Below, in pieces: positions 27,610-39,161 of a stretch of DNA of 64,000 nucleotides (its first letter is position 1; the number at the start of each line of letters is the position of its first letter). Both the position numbers and the translations under genes were made by a program. Below the pieces are notes generated by a model, which had not been told where the DNA came from, did no database searches, and saw only the letters and a program-made list of their open reading frames with translations. This DNA is from Clostridia bacterium. Lineage in GTDB: Bacteria; Bacillota; Clostridia; Christensenellales; UMGS416. The stretch is taken from the NCBI GenBank assembly GCA_016938675.1, contig JAFGUF010000027.1, forward strand, positions 203,134 to 267,133, read 5' to 3'.

Positions 27610-28731
27610 TTAGTTTGTTATAAGAAATTCCTTAATAGCTGCTGTTGTCCTTGCGACATTCCATCCTATAATATGGGATACTTTGTAATGCGCATCAAGC
27701 CATTCATCAAAGTTTCCGTAGCTTTCTTTATCTGAAGCACTCTGATATATTGTCTCTATTTCAGACTTTGCTAGGATGGTTCCTGAGTTCAAGTCCTCAT
27801 ATAATGAATAGTATGGCTTCTCAGCTGATCTTCTGGCCGGAAGCCCAAGGGTCTCGATTGTTGCGCCTGCATCCATCATTTCAACTATCAATGTGATTGC
27901 GGTGTTCTCATCAATATCAGTATCTAAATAAGCCATAGCCGCATAGACTGCCATAGGAACCGAGAAAGTAGGATATGTCTTTACTGTTTCCCAAACGCTG
28001 GATATAAACACTCTTTGGCGATAATTTCTAGCTTCATCGCTGTATAATGTGTAGCCGGTTTCAGGCTCTATTATTGAATTATGCCTGTCCCTTACATAGT
28101 TAAGAGAACTTTGCGGACTCATATTCGTGGGGTTTTTAGAAACGTCCAATGTAACCGCGTTAATATCTGGAATGAGATTCTCTGAAGGATCTATAGATAC
28201 TTTTCCGATTACGTCCATTATCGCCTGGAATGAATTAAAAGATACTGATGCGTAATAATCAATTTTTATTCCGAACTCACTTTTTAGCAGCTTGGACAAT
28301 GTATAGGCGCCTCCATGGTAATAGGCGTTATTGAGTGATGTTTCGCCAACTCCGGGAACATCGAAAACCATATCTCTCATAAATGAGATAAGTTTCATAG
28401 TTTTATCAACTCTGTTTATCTGCAGAACCATTGTGGTGTCGTTACGGCCGTTTCCGTCTCCGTCTATGCTGTCGCTGTCATTGCCGACCAATAGTATATT
28501 AATGATATCCTGGTCAATTTCAACTTTATAATCTTTTATTATAGAAAGCGGGTCTGGCGTAGCAGTGGCAACAGCAAGAGCCTTAGTAGATTCAGGGGTA
28601 AATCCGGTATTGGGGTCTGCCGTAGCGTCGGTTGCCACAGGAATTTCCGGCTTATTTATGCATCCTGTAAAAACAAAAGAAAACAGCAATATCAAAGCTA
28701 TTGCTAAGAAAATTATTTTTTTTGAGTTCAT
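27610..28731 (-). CDS. LytR-CpsA-Psr (LCP) family lipoprotein
   Basis: A 373-residue LCP phosphotransferase-family protein; such enzymes attach teichoic acid or other glycopolymers to peptidoglycan. The N terminus is a lipoprotein signal ending FVFTGC, unlike the usual single transmembrane anchor. The LCP core shows NILLVGNDS, DTTMVLQINRVDKTMKLISFMRDM, a YHGGAYTLSKLLKSEFGI segment and SLNYVRDRHN with the conserved arginines. ATG 28731 is chosen over 28749 because AAAGG lies 8 bases upstream; the longer start has no site. The YhaM-like gene follows about 35 bases later. Confidence 0.88.
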   Translation of the reverse strand: MNSKKIIFLAIALILLFSFVFTGCINKPEIPVATDATADPNTGFTPESTKALAVATATPDPLSIIKDYKVEIDQDIINILLVGNDSDSIDGDGNGRNDTTMVLQINRVDKTMKLISFMRDMVFDVPGVGETSLNNAYYHGGAYTLSKLLKSEFGIKIDYYASVSFNSFQAIMDVIGKVSIDPSENLIPDINAVTLDVSKNPTNMSPQSSLNYVRDRHNSIIEPETGYTLYSDEARNYRQRVFISSVWETVKTYPTFSVPMAVYAAMAYLDTDIDENTAITLIVEMMDAGATIETLGLPARRSAEKPYYSLYEDLNSGTILAKSEIETIYQSASDKESYGNFDEWLDAHYKVSHIIGWNVARTTAAIKEFLITN

Positions 28732-28884
28732 TTTTGAGCCTTTCTTCATATCACATTAAATTTATATTCTTTTTTATGCTCCTATTAAAAAAATAGAGCC
28801 GCTAAGCTCTGCAGTTGAATTACTGACCTAATATTGGCTTTATAAGCTAATTAATTCATATAAAATCGTATTTGTCAGCAAACA

Positions 28885-28917
28885 TTATTACAAGAGCTTT
28901 TACGCTCTTGATAATAA
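28885..28917. repeat. Hairpin in the 28732-29000 intergenic region
   Basis: CAAGAGC-TTTTAC-GCTCTTG with A+T-rich extensions on both sides makes a long stem-loop between the LCP and thioredoxin genes. It lies downstream of the minus-strand trxA and may be its terminator or a processing signal, but no T run follows on that strand. A smaller AGAGC/GCTCT stem is at about 28794-28809. The rest of this spacer shows nothing else. Confidence 0.5.
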
Positions 28918-29000
28918 CATAGTTTGGGGGTTTTTCCAATAGAAAAATTTAATAAAATGTAATACTTTCTTAAACTTTTAGCTTTATCTGCATACAGTAT

Positions 29001-29312
29001 CTAATCGAAAAGTTCCTTTAGCCTTGCTAAAGGCATTGCGCCCATAGCTTTATTCGCTATCTGGCCATTTTTGAAAACAATAAATGTAGGTATGGAGCTG
29101 ACTCCGTATTTTATCGCAAGTTCTCTGCATTCGTCTACATCCAGCTTTGCTATCTTTGCTGAGCCTTCCATTTCTTCGCTCAGCTTTTCAACAGCAGGGG
29201 CTACCATTCTGCAGGGGCCGCACCATTCTGCCCAAAAGTCAACAAAAACCGGAACATCACTTTGCAGGACTTCTTTTTCAAAATTATCGTTTGTTAAATG
29301 TATTGTCGCCAT
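29001..29312 (-). CDS. trxA: Thioredoxin
   Basis: A 103-residue thioredoxin, the small cytosolic disulfide reductant. The active site is WAEWCGPCRM near residues 27-36, followed by the KLDVDE strand, the cis-proline segment SSIPTFIVFKNG and the final helix. Full length, single domain. GGAGAAC precedes the ATG. It stands as a single-gene unit; no thioredoxin reductase is in the window. Confidence 0.96.
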   Translation of the reverse strand: MATIHLTNDNFEKEVLQSDVPVFVDFWAEWCGPCRMVAPAVEKLSEEMEGSAKIAKLDVDECRELAIKYGVSSIPTFIVFKNGQIANKAMGAMPLARLKELFD

Positions 29313-29445
29313 ATCAGTTCTCCTTAAAATAGTCAGATATATTATATCATCATAGTTTAGATTTTCAAAATAAAAAGTGCGGAATTTAGGATTTCCGCAC
29401 TTTAAATATTAAATCACTATTTTATCTGTTTATTTTAAGAAATAT

Positions 29446-30840
29446 CTAGTCTTTGTTCTTATAACGCCTGTTTATAAATGCTATGCAAACAATCATGATA
29501 GCCGAATATGCCGCCAAGAGAACGAATGTCAGTCCGTACAACCAAGGTTTTCCCTGAATGTATCCCTGCACCGGCACATTCAGAATCATCATTATAGGTA
29601 CTGCAAATGCAGCCGCGAATCCACTGCCTAATACTGCGTTGTCTGCCGCAGAAGTCTTTGCTTCTGGGTCAACTTCGCGCAGAAGAGCAATTCCTGTAGT
29701 TATGGTTCCTGTCCACATGCCATAAAGGCAGGCAATGTTTTCGATTACCTCACTATCGTATATCCTCTTTGCAATGAATACTGTATATACCATTGTGAAT
29801 ACGCCGCCGACGGTTGTTATTATAAGTATTGGCACTAGGTAATTATAAAGCACTGTAATTGAAATAGCCGCTATACCCGCAGTAATCATCAGGTCAAAAG
29901 CGCCGGCTGAGATTTTTTGCAGCAGGTAATTATCTGCATAATTAACGGATATAATCTTCTTGTTTTTAAGCCCTCTTAGTATTTTCTTTGCAAGGAGAGC
30001 AAGGATTGTTCCGAATAGGAAATTAAATCCCCAGAACAAATCTGTAAGTGTCTTGCCGAATGAGCCGAGAGGAGACACCAAGAAATCAAGAAGAACGAGC
30101 AGCCCGTAGGTGGCCGCATAGATAACGCCAACAAGAGCGATTTGGACTGTGAAATCATCAACGTAAATAGACTTTGGTATTGTGATGCTGTGGTCCACCT
30201 GTGATTCACTTTCAATGGACGCAACTTCTACTTTTCTTGCGTCAAACTGGTTTTTCTCGTGCCTGCGTTTCTTTGTTAGAATATTTATCAATGGAATACC
30301 GCCGGCAAAAGCCCAGATGAATCCGATTGTTGCCATTGTCAGACCGACATTGCCGCCGTCAGTGAAGCCATACTGTTCCCATGTCATTCCAATATTGTTT
30401 GCCTGACCGGGGCCCTGTGCGAAGGAAAGAGGCAGCAGCATTCCAGTCAATGGAAACAAATCAGGGAAGATAGTGTTGACCAAAAGCAAAGACAGGGCAA
30501 AGCCAACAATTGCCTGAACGGCATAGGTATTTATTATTGCAAAGCCGGTGTTGAAAATAGACTTGCTCTGCTTCTTTTCTCTTTCTTTCAAAGCCATGGA
30601 GATAAAGCCTATACCCATAAGGTGATAGATCAACTGACCTAAAAATTGCCTGTCGAAAATTATATTATCAAAAACGAATTCGCCGACAATATTGACGGCC
30701 AGGCCCATAAAGCCTGCTATAAGTGCTGTTGGAATAAGATGCTTCTGCAGAAACTTGACATTTAATTTAATTACTATTCCTAGGCCAAGCATTGCACCAA
30801 GAAGAAGAATCTGAACAACAATATTCCATCCTTGTTCCAT
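29446..30840 (-). CDS. GltS-like sodium/glutamate symporter family protein
   Basis: A 464-residue membrane carrier with about ten to twelve helices, resembling the ESS (GltS) family in its two pseudo-repeats. The first re-entrant region contains LPLSFAQGPGQANNIG and the second DNAVLGSGFAAAFAVPIMMI, and family-like MGIGFISMALK is present near residue 75. A hydrophilic loop (about residues 200-235) separates the halves. ATG 30840 is preferred to TTG 30855 because GGAGG sits 8 bases upstream of the former and inside the latter. Likely sodium-coupled uptake of glutamate or a related anion; the substrate is an inference. Confidence 0.8.
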   Translation of the reverse strand: MEQGWNIVVQILLLGAMLGLGIVIKLNVKFLQKHLIPTALIAGFMGLAVNIVGEFVFDNIIFDRQFLGQLIYHLMGIGFISMALKEREKKQSKSIFNTGFAIINTYAVQAIVGFALSLLLVNTIFPDLFPLTGMLLPLSFAQGPGQANNIGMTWEQYGFTDGGNVGLTMATIGFIWAFAGGIPLINILTKKRRHEKNQFDARKVEVASIESESQVDHSITIPKSIYVDDFTVQIALVGVIYAATYGLLVLLDFLVSPLGSFGKTLTDLFWGFNFLFGTILALLAKKILRGLKNKKIISVNYADNYLLQKISAGAFDLMITAGIAAISITVLYNYLVPILIITTVGGVFTMVYTVFIAKRIYDSEVIENIACLYGMWTGTITTGIALLREVDPEAKTSAADNAVLGSGFAAAFAVPIMMILNVPVQGYIQGKPWLYGLTFVLLAAYSAIMIVCIAFINRRYKNKD

Positions 30841-31006
30841 GAATAAATCCTCCAAAATAAAAAATTATGAACTCATTAATATTAACATACATTTGTTTAA
30901 TTTGTGTTAACACGGCATGTGCCCTATAAACTTTTAACAATTAGCTTACATTGAAATTTTGCCTAAATAAGTCAAGAAAAATGATAATTTGAGAAGTAAA
31001 CCATAA

Positions 31007-31726
31007 TTAAACCCCTGTAAGCTTTATTTCGCCTTTTACTGCAATTTTATCATTATATACAGCCATTGCGCCAAGTATGCCCGGAAGGGATGATATTGCA
31101 GAAACTGCTGCTTCAATATCGGATTCATTTTTAGCCAGATTTCCAAGCTGCGTTGCGGCTGCGTCCGCAAGAGCGCAATCGCGTGACAACACAATGGCCG
31201 CGTCTGCCTTGCCGAATGAAAGGGAAGGGCCCACTTTTCCTGCAGAGGTGCATATTCCATATGTACCCGCAGGAACTTCAATTGCAATGTTCATAGACAC
31301 TGGCGATTCGCCGGCATAAACCATGACTTTTCTAGGGGATTTTGATGAAATAAATATGTCGCCGCCGTTTTCTACAATTACCTCATTGTTCTTTTCAAGC
31401 AGAGCTTCGCCTACGTATCTGCTGACTGCTCCGGCAACAGCGGCCATTGGACCAACTGAACATATCTGTGCAGCTTCTAGCATCCAGCTGACAGGAGGAG
31501 TATTGTATTCAATATCCAGAGGAATTAAGGATGAGAAAAATAGAGGGTGTAAAGATATACATTTTTTAATCAGGTTTCTTGCTTTATTCAGCGCTATTCT
31601 GGCATCAATATCAGACAACAGTGTTGAGGCAATATAAAGGTCGCTTTCATCTATTGTAACCTGATAGGATATTAATTCACCGCTTATATGGTAGCCCCGG
31701 TAAAACCTTTTCTGGTAATTATCCAT
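31007..31726 (-). CDS. UPF0280 family (ApbE-like fold) protein
   Basis: A 239-residue protein of the UPF0280 group, distantly related to the ApbE flavin-transferase fold. Motifs: ICSVGPMAAVAGAVSRYVGEALL, VENGGDIFI, GICTSAGKVGPSLSFGKADAAIVLS and ADAAATQLGN. No signal peptide. Function is unknown; it has been noted in methanogens and anaerobes. AGAGG lies upstream of the start, and the 5' region contains a stable hairpin (31749-31767 on the plus strand). It is followed after about 165 bases by the GltS-like gene. Confidence 0.88.
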   Translation of the reverse strand: MDNYQKRFYRGYHISGELISYQVTIDESDLYIASTLLSDIDARIALNKARNLIKKCISLHPLFFSSLIPLDIEYNTPPVSWMLEAAQICSVGPMAAVAGAVSRYVGEALLEKNNEVIVENGGDIFISSKSPRKVMVYAGESPVSMNIAIEVPAGTYGICTSAGKVGPSLSFGKADAAIVLSRDCALADAAATQLGNLAKNESDIEAAVSAISSLPGILGAMAVYNDKIAVKGEIKLTGV

Positions 31727-31748
31727 AAAATACCTCTAAATAACCGAA

Positions 31749-31767
31749 ACCGCCCTTAGAGGACGGT
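31749..31767 (-). promoter_or_regulatory. Leader hairpin before the UPF0280 gene
   Basis: On the minus strand ACCGTCC-TCTAA-GGGCGGT forms a 7-bp G+C-rich stem (one G-T pair) within a 229-base A+T-rich spacer, about 25-40 bases before the start codon. It could affect translation or be part of a small regulatory RNA; no known riboswitch class was recognised. The remainder of 31727-31955 shows nothing else. Confidence 0.45.
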
Positions 31768-31955
31768 ACGGCGTTTGGGTGTATTGAGGGTTGTAGTATA
31801 TCAAATTAAGATTTAGCAAGAAATTATACAATATGTAGAATTATTTATAATCTCATTACTACATGTTGATTATACATTAAAGGTATCTATTTTGCAAGTG
31901 TGTAAATTTATAATTTAACATTAATACCATGAAAAACGAGCTGGGGAAATTAAAT

Positions 31956-32663
31956 TCATTGCATCATTCTGTCTGTAAGCTCCTTTTTCACTTTGCTTTC
32001 CTTAATATATATTTTAAGTCTTTTAATATTATATACCCACATAACTATCATCAGTACAATCAGGAGCACTAAAAATACAAAACTTCCCGAAAGCGCAAAA
32101 AAATCATAAAGCCCGTGAAAAAAAACAGGAATCCATAATGAAAGGCTGGCATATTTTTTAGAAAGTGTCGGGTTGTTGCAGAATTTAGACATTGACAAAT
32201 AATAACCCATAGTTATGCCGAAAAGCATATGTGCTGGAACGGCTAAAAGTGCACGCGATAACCAGAGGTAAGGCATATCTTGTGAATACTGGATTACATA
32301 CATCACGTTTTCCAATGTAGCGAATCCCAGTGAAGCAACTACGCAGTATACAATTCCGTCCAGCCTCTCGTCGAATTCCGCTGAGCGGTAGGCGACTATT
32401 TTGACGGCAAGCCTTTTTAAATACTCTTCTGTAAGGCCGATTATTAGAAACGCTTCAATTGCTAAACCCAAATATCCCTGAAACAGGTTCATGCGGAGAA
32501 AAATCTGTTCGAGAACTATAGCGGGCGCAATGGCAGCAATGCCAACAAAGAAAAGTTTGGCAAGAAGGCCTATCGGCTCTCTATTAAATCTGTCAATCTT
32601 GTAAATGAAAATAAGAAATATAATGCCTGGCAGTATAGCCAGAAAAATAAGAACAAAATTCAT
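31956..32663 (-). CDS. prsW: PrsW-like intramembrane metalloprotease
   Basis: A 235-residue polytopic membrane protein of the PrsW family (CAAX-protease-like clan), in Bacillus the site-1 protease that cleaves the anti-sigma factor RsiW. The active-site pattern is visible: GLTEEYLKR (Glu-Glu) near residue 78, GFATLENVMY, AHMLFGITMGY and PVFFHGLYDFF, with seven to eight hydrophobic segments. A cognate anti-sigma factor is not in the window. Assignment to the family is firm; the substrate is unknown. Confidence 0.9.
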   Translation of the reverse strand: MNFVLIFLAILPGIIFLIFIYKIDRFNREPIGLLAKLFFVGIAAIAPAIVLEQIFLRMNLFQGYLGLAIEAFLIIGLTEEYLKRLAVKIVAYRSAEFDERLDGIVYCVVASLGFATLENVMYVIQYSQDMPYLWLSRALLAVPAHMLFGITMGYYLSMSKFCNNPTLSKKYASLSLWIPVFFHGLYDFFALSGSFVFLVLLIVLMIVMWVYNIKRLKIYIKESKVKKELTDRMMQ

Positions 32664-32743
32664 AATTACCTCTTTAATTGATTATACAGGAGATTTATTT
32701 TGATAGCAATTAAATATACAGCTTTTAGCGGATATTGTTATTA

Positions 32744-33475
32744 TTACAAAGGCCTTTTAAGGGCTATACCAGCCTTACGGGGGTATTTATCAGGAGTAGT
32801 ATTAATTTTAACACTGCAAAGCATGGAATATTCAGAGGTGTCGCCATAGACAGAATAAAGGAAGGTATTTATTTCGCCCATGCCCAGTGCAGAGAGCGCA
32901 TTCTTCGCAGAACTTATTTCCTCTTCAGGAGAAGAACCCTTATAGAGCATAGCTGCGCCGCCAACGCTAAGGAAGGGCGATAAATACTCAAGAAGCACCG
33001 GAACGGTGGCCAGAGCACGGGCACAGGCTATATCATATTTTTCTCTGTAAGATGTATCCTTGCCATAGTCTTCGGCTCTGCCCCATAATACAGTAACATT
33101 TTTTAAATTTAGCTGCTTTACTGCTTCCTGCATAAATTCGCAGCGCTTCTTTCTTGTATCAAGCAGTGTAAAGCGGACCTCATCATGCATAACAGCCAAA
33201 GGGATGCCGGGGAATCCAGCGCCTGAACCAACATCTATTACATTATTTGCACTTTTAATAATTTGCAGCGCTTCAGGATTAAGGGAATCAAGGAAATGCC
33301 TCTTTGCTGAACTTGCTCCGTCCTCAATAGATGTCAGGTTGGTGTGTTCATTTGTTGCCATAACCAAATTGTTAAACAGAGTAAGTTTATCAATCTTATT
33401 TTGAGGTATTGAGTATTTGTAGTATTCAAATCCTTTAATTAAAGTATCTATGAATTCTGTGCTTTGACTGTTCAT
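32744..33475 (-). CDS. rsmG: 16S rRNA m7G527 methyltransferase RsmG (GidB)
   Basis: A 243-residue SAM-dependent methyltransferase modifying G527 of 16S rRNA. Motif I is [18 protein letters not shown] near residue 80; [22 protein letters not shown] and [18 protein letters not shown] follow, as in RsmG. Its ATG overlaps the mnmG stop by 4 bases. It is the last gene of the mnmE-mnmG-rsmG operon; the order matches the usual Firmicutes arrangement near the replication origin, though rnpA, yidC and parAB are not next to it here. Confidence 0.96.
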   Translation of the reverse strand: MNSQSTEFIDTLIKGFEYYKYSIPQNKIDKLTLFNNLVMATNEHTNLTSIEDGASSAKRHFLDSLNPEALQIIKSANNVIDVGSGAGFPGIPLAVMHDEVRFTLLDTRKKRCEFMQEAVKQLNLKNVTVLWGRAEDYGKDTSYREKYDIACARALATVPVLLEYLSPFLSVGGAAMLYKGSSPEEEISSAKNALSALGMGEINTFLYSVYGDTSEYSMLCSVKINTTPDKYPRKAGIALKRPL

Positions 33476-35349
33476 TTGAGCTGCCTTTCTTTTTCCAGAT
33501 ATATTAGCAGCACACCTATATCAGCGGGGGAGACTCCGGATATTCTTGAGGCCTGGCCGATATTTTTAGGCTTAATCTCATTTAGCTTTTGTGCGGCTTC
33601 CTTCCGCAGACCCTTGAGCGAAAGAAAATCAATGTTATCAATAAGGAAGGATTCCATTCTTTTTTGCTTATGCACCTGAAGAGCCTGACGGCCTATGTAT
33701 CCCTCGTATTTTATCTGTATCTGTGCCTGAAACAGAGAGTCTTTCATATAATTGCTACTATCAAACAAGCTGTGCTCACTAAGCATATCTAGGGTGATGT
33801 TTACTCTTTTCAGAGTGTCCTTAAGGGATATTGCGTGCGCCGGCAATGTCTCATTGCAGTCTTCAAACAAAGCAGTAAGGTCTTTTGGAGGGAGCTTCGC
33901 TTTGTCTAGCGTTTCTATAATCTCTGCTACTTCGCGCTGCTTTCTAAGCATCAGATCGTATCTTTCTTTTCCGGCAAGCCCTATTTCATATCCGGTTTTG
34001 GTAAGGCGAAGGTCTGCGTTGTCCTGCCGCAGAAGCAGCCTGTGTTCTGCGCGTGATGTCATCATACGGTATGGCTCATTGGTGCCTTTTGTTACGAGGT
34101 CATCTATTAAGACCCCGATGTATGCATCTGAGCGGGAAAGCACCAATGGTTCTTTATTGTTTATATACTGAGATGCGTTTATGCCCGCCATCAGCCCCTG
34201 CGCTGCGGCTTCTTCGTATCCTGAAGATCCGTTTATCTGCCCTGCTGCAAAAAGCCCCTTTATATTCTTAAACATCAGGGATGAATCAAGCTGAGTCGGA
34301 TTAATACAATCGTATTCGATTGCGTAGCCGGCACGCATTATCTCCACATTTTCCATGCCCTTTATTGTGCGGAGCATAGCAATCTGCACATCTATAGGCA
34401 GCGATGTGGACATACCTTGCACATACATTTCATTTGTGCTCTGGCTTTCAGGCTCTATAAATACCTGATGGCGCTCTTTGTCTGCAAAGCGCACAACCTT
34501 GTCCTCAATGGATGGGCAGTATCTAGGGCCTGTGCCCTCTATATCTCCGCAGTAAAGTGGAGACCGATGCAGGTTATTCCTGATTATGTCATGTGTTTTT
34601 TCGTTAGTCCATGTCAGGTAGCAGGGTGATACCTTTCGGTTGTTTTCTATATCAAGAAAGGAAAAATTGTATATATCGTCCTGTCCCTCCTGTATCTCCA
34701 TCTGGGATAAATCAAGAGTACGCAAATCGACCCTTGCAGGGGTGCCGGTTTTGAATCTCGCTACTTCAATGCCATTTTCTATAAGGCTGTTTGTGAGTTC
34801 ATTTGCTCCTGCCAGCCCGCTGGGACCCTGGCTTTTTGTATACTCTCCGATTATTATTTTTCCTTGCAGATATACACCCGTGCATAAGACAACGGCTTTG
34901 GAATAGTATGTAAAGCCTATGCTGGTTTTTACTCCTTTTATTTCGCCGTCTTCAACAATAAGAGACACAGCCTCATCCTGCTTTAGCAAAAGGTTATCAG
35001 TTTTTTCGAGTGTTGATTTCATCTCCTCGTGATAATCCTTTTTATCGGCTTGAGCACGAAGCGAATGCACTGCAGGTCCCTTTGAAAGGTTTAGCATCTT
35101 CATCTGGATAGATGTTTTGTCTATGTTTATGCCCATTTGTCCGCCGAGGGCGTCAATCTCACGCACAAGATGGCCCTTGGATGTTCCGCCGACTGAAGGA
35201 TTGCATGCCATAATGGCCACTCCGTCCAAGCTTATTGAAAGGCACAAAGTATTATTTCCAAGCCTCGCCGAGGCTAGGGCGGCTTCGCAGCCAGCATGGC
35301 CAGCTCCTACTACTATGATGTCAAATGTTTTAGTCTTTATTGTATTCAT
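33472..35349 (-). CDS. mnmG: tRNA uridine 5-carboxymethylaminomethyl modification enzyme MnmG (GidA)
   Basis: A 625-residue FAD protein that with MnmE installs the cmnm5 group on wobble U34 of tRNAs. It shows the N-terminal dinucleotide fold [21 protein letters not shown], the [21 protein letters not shown] signature, a central [13 protein letters not shown] block, and [22 protein letters not shown] before the helical C-terminal MnmE/tRNA-binding region. Length is standard. Its start codon shares one base with the mnmE stop. Confidence 0.97.
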   Translation of the reverse strand: MNTIKTKTFDIIVVGAGHAGCEAALASARLGNNTLCLSISLDGVAIMACNPSVGGTSKGHLVREIDALGGQMGINIDKTSIQMKMLNLSKGPAVHSLRAQADKKDYHEEMKSTLEKTDNLLLKQDEAVSLIVEDGEIKGVKTSIGFTYYSKAVVLCTGVYLQGKIIIGEYTKSQGPSGLAGANELTNSLIENGIEVARFKTGTPARVDLRTLDLSQMEIQEGQDDIYNFSFLDIENNRKVSPCYLTWTNEKTHDIIRNNLHRSPLYCGDIEGTGPRYCPSIEDKVVRFADKERHQVFIEPESQSTNEMYVQGMSTSLPIDVQIAMLRTIKGMENVEIMRAGYAIEYDCINPTQLDSSLMFKNIKGLFAAGQINGSSGYEEAAAQGLMAGINASQYINNKEPLVLSRSDAYIGVLIDDLVTKGTNEPYRMMTSRAEHRLLLRQDNADLRLTKTGYEIGLAGKERYDLMLRKQREVAEIIETLDKAKLPPKDLTALFEDCNETLPAHAISLKDTLKRVNITLDMLSEHSLFDSSNYMKDSLFQAQIQIKYEGYIGRQALQVHKQKRMESFLIDNIDFLSLKGLRKEAAQKLNEIKPKNIGQASRISGVSPADIGVLLIYLEKERQLK

Positions 35350-36728
35350 TATTTACCTACACAAAATTCACTGAAAATCGTATCTATTACATCTTCGTCT
35401 ACGTTTGCTCCTGTTATCTCCCCTAGCGCTAGAAGGGCGCCTTTGAGGTCGACAACTGCCATATCCACAGGAACTCGGCTCTGCAGGGTATCTCTTGCCA
35501 TAAGCAGGGACTTCTCTGCACGATGCACGGCATCAATATGCCTCACATTTGAGAGCTCAATTTCTGAAGGAAGAAGAGAAGAATCTTCGTTAAAGAGCTC
35601 AATTATTTTGTCTTCAAGATTGCTTATGCCTTTTCCCGATGAAGCGCTTATAGTTACTATATTGTTTGTATTATCGGTATTCAACTCTTCTAGCTGCATA
35701 TAATAATCTGTAATTGTCGCATCCTCTTTATTCAAGACTATTATATGCGGTTTAGATTTAATATTATTATATAGTTCAATATCCTCATTGCTTATATTTC
35801 GAGACATATCCAGAACGAATAGAATAATTTGTGCGTTTTCCGCAGCCTGGTATGCCCTGTCTACGCCGATCTTTTCGACGAAATCTTCGCTTTTTCTTAT
35901 TCCCGCCGTATCTGTTAGTATTACCTCCACACCAGATATATCGATGTGTGTTTCAAGGGTATCTCTTGTCGTTCCGGCAATAGGGGTTACTATTGCTCTG
36001 CTTTCCCCCAGTATTGCATTAAGCAGAGAGGATTTGCCAACGTTTGGCTGGCCGACTATTGCGCACCTTAATCCATTTTTGAATACTTTTCCTCTTTCCG
36101 ACTGCAATAGCAATTTTTTAACGTAATTAATAACTATATCCACAGTCTCAAGAGATTCATCTATTGTTAGGTCTTCTATATCTTCTTCAGGATAGTCAAC
36201 AGTCACTTCGATTCGCGCAATGCATTTAGTAAGCAGGCTGGTAAGTTCTGATATGCTGCTTTTAAGCCTGCCGGATAATTGGTTCAGAGCAACGTCCTTT
36301 GCGGATTTTGTGCTGGAGTTAATAACGTCAATCACTGCCTCCGCCTGAGACAAATCCAGCTTTCCGTTTAGAAACGCGGTTTTGGTGAATTCACCGGGCA
36401 GAGCAAGGCGAGCGCCATTTTTTACTGCGGTTTCCACTATTCTCTGGGCGATATATATGGAGCCGTGGCAGTATATTTCAACAGTGTCTTCTCCTGTATA
36501 TGTTTTTGGCGCTTTCATATATACTATATTAACTTCGTCAATTATGTTTTCATTGTCTGCTATATGCCCATAAGCCATTACTCTGTCATTGAGCTCACTT
36601 CCTTTGAAAATAGAGCGCGCAATTTTAAGGCTGTCTTTTCCAGATAGCCTGACTATAGCTATCGCGCTTTTACCAGCGGCAGTAGCTAGGGCAACTATTG
36701 TGTCATCATAGTTTTGGTTGTTTATCAT
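35349..36728 (-). CDS. mnmE: tRNA modification GTPase MnmE (TrmE)
   Basis: A 459-residue GTPase partner of MnmG. N-terminal folate-binding domain ([22 protein letters not shown]...[14 protein letters not shown]), helical domain, then an inserted G domain: G1 [15 protein letters not shown] near residue 227, G2/G3 TRDTLE...DTAGIR, G4 LNKED. It ends FCVGK, the conserved C-x-G-K that holds the catalytic cysteine. First gene of the mnmE-mnmG-rsmG operon. Confidence 0.97.
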   Translation of the reverse strand: MINNQNYDDTIVALATAAGKSAIAIVRLSGKDSLKIARSIFKGSELNDRVMAYGHIADNENIIDEVNIVYMKAPKTYTGEDTVEIYCHGSIYIAQRIVETAVKNGARLALPGEFTKTAFLNGKLDLSQAEAVIDVINSSTKSAKDVALNQLSGRLKSSISELTSLLTKCIARIEVTVDYPEEDIEDLTIDESLETVDIVINYVKKLLLQSERGKVFKNGLRCAIVGQPNVGKSSLLNAILGESRAIVTPIAGTTRDTLETHIDISGVEVILTDTAGIRKSEDFVEKIGVDRAYQAAENAQIILFVLDMSRNISNEDIELYNNIKSKPHIIVLNKEDATITDYYMQLEELNTDNTNNIVTISASSGKGISNLEDKIIELFNEDSSLLPSEIELSNVRHIDAVHRAEKSLLMARDTLQSRVPVDMAVVDLKGALLALGEITGANVDEDVIDTIFSEFCVGK

Positions 36729-36833
36729 AATTCCTAATTATAGCTTTTTTTTATGTGTGTAGTCAATGAGTGGAAAGAGCAAAAAAGATAGAGCGGCAGT
36801 ATAATATTTGGGTATTTATATGATATTGCTGAT

Positions 36834-37385
36834 TTATTCAATAATGCGTATTTCATCGCCGTTAATTATTATAGCTTGGTTATCAGTAATACAGATTCTT
36901 TCAGAAGCTGCTATATTAATTAATCCTGTGCTCTCTGCGGCCTTAGCATGGGTAACTATGAAGGCATCCACTAATCTTAATCCACTGGGGAAATTATTGC
37001 CTGCAATATCGCTGCCTGCACTTACTCCCAGATAAATGCCGCCTTTTTCAAGAAAAGCCTTAAGACATATATCAAATTTTACGGCGATTATTCGCTCAAG
37101 CAGATATTCAGGTGAACCGGGGCAGAAATATACTACATCAAATTCAAGCATATTTGCTGTACTGAATGGATAATCTAAATCGTAGGTTGATATATTTTCT
37201 TTGGGTATTCCGGCATTTAGAAGGTCGTCCATAAAAACAGGTATATACTCTTTAGCATCAGCAGTATTAAGCGCAGTAGGAATAAACAATGCTTTTGCTT
37301 CTTTGCATGGAATACTAAGCATTGATATAAACGCTGCTTCTATATTTTTGTTGTCAAATCCGGTAGAGGTGAGGATCGCTTTCAT
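36834..37385 (-). CDS. Peptidase E-like (S51) protein
   Basis: A 183-residue class I glutamine amidotransferase-like protein of the S51 peptidase family. The nucleophile elbow is GVSAGSDIAGNNF, with Ser where amidotransferases have Cys; CPGSPEYLL and the N-terminal KAILTSTG.. LFIPTA segments also fit. Peptidase E cleaves Asp-X dipeptides, but divergent family members have unknown roles. It is shorter than E. coli PepE (about 230). It is transcribed away from guaB and toward mnmE with 105 bases between. Confidence 0.82.
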   Translation of the reverse strand: MKAILTSTGFDNKNIEAAFISMLSIPCKEAKALFIPTALNTADAKEYIPVFMDDLLNAGIPKENISTYDLDYPFSTANMLEFDVVYFCPGSPEYLLERIIAVKFDICLKAFLEKGGIYLGVSAGSDIAGNNFPSGLRLVDAFIVTHAKAAESTGLINIAASERICITDNQAIIINGDEIRIIE

Positions 37386-37434
37386 ATTATATCCTGCTTT
37401 CCTTTTACTATCTGTTTATTGTATCATAAATTAA

Positions 37435-37460
37435 TTTTTCTAACATGTTTTTTAGAAAAA
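37435..37460. repeat. 9-bp inverted repeat between divergent genes
   Basis: TTTTTCTAA (37435-37443) / TTAGAAAAA (37452-37460), 8-base loop, in the spacer between the peptidase E-like gene and guaB. Possible operator or hairpin; nothing decides which. Confidence 0.4.
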
Positions 37461-37513
37461 CATAATAAGTTATTCAGTAAGCCGGAAAGTTAAGTATCCA
37501 GCTAGTTTTTTTG

Positions 37514-37542
37514 TTGACATCAAAGAATCATTTTGATAGAAT
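37514..37542 (+). promoter_or_regulatory. guaB promoter
   Basis: TTGACA (37514-37519), 17-base spacer, TAGAAT (37537-37542): near-consensus sigma-A promoter about 45 bases before the ATG. No guanine riboswitch fits in the short leader. Confidence 0.85.
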
Positions 37543-37563
37543 TGTAAAAATATATACAGGTAG

Positions 37564-39054
<1,491 letters not shown>

Positions 39055-39161
39055 AAGCACACTCATTAAACTCTAAATAGAACTTATTTTAATATTTTCG
39101 CGTTTAACAGCATACAGATTTACTTATTATATATACTATATAAAGTAAGAGGTAGGCTGGA

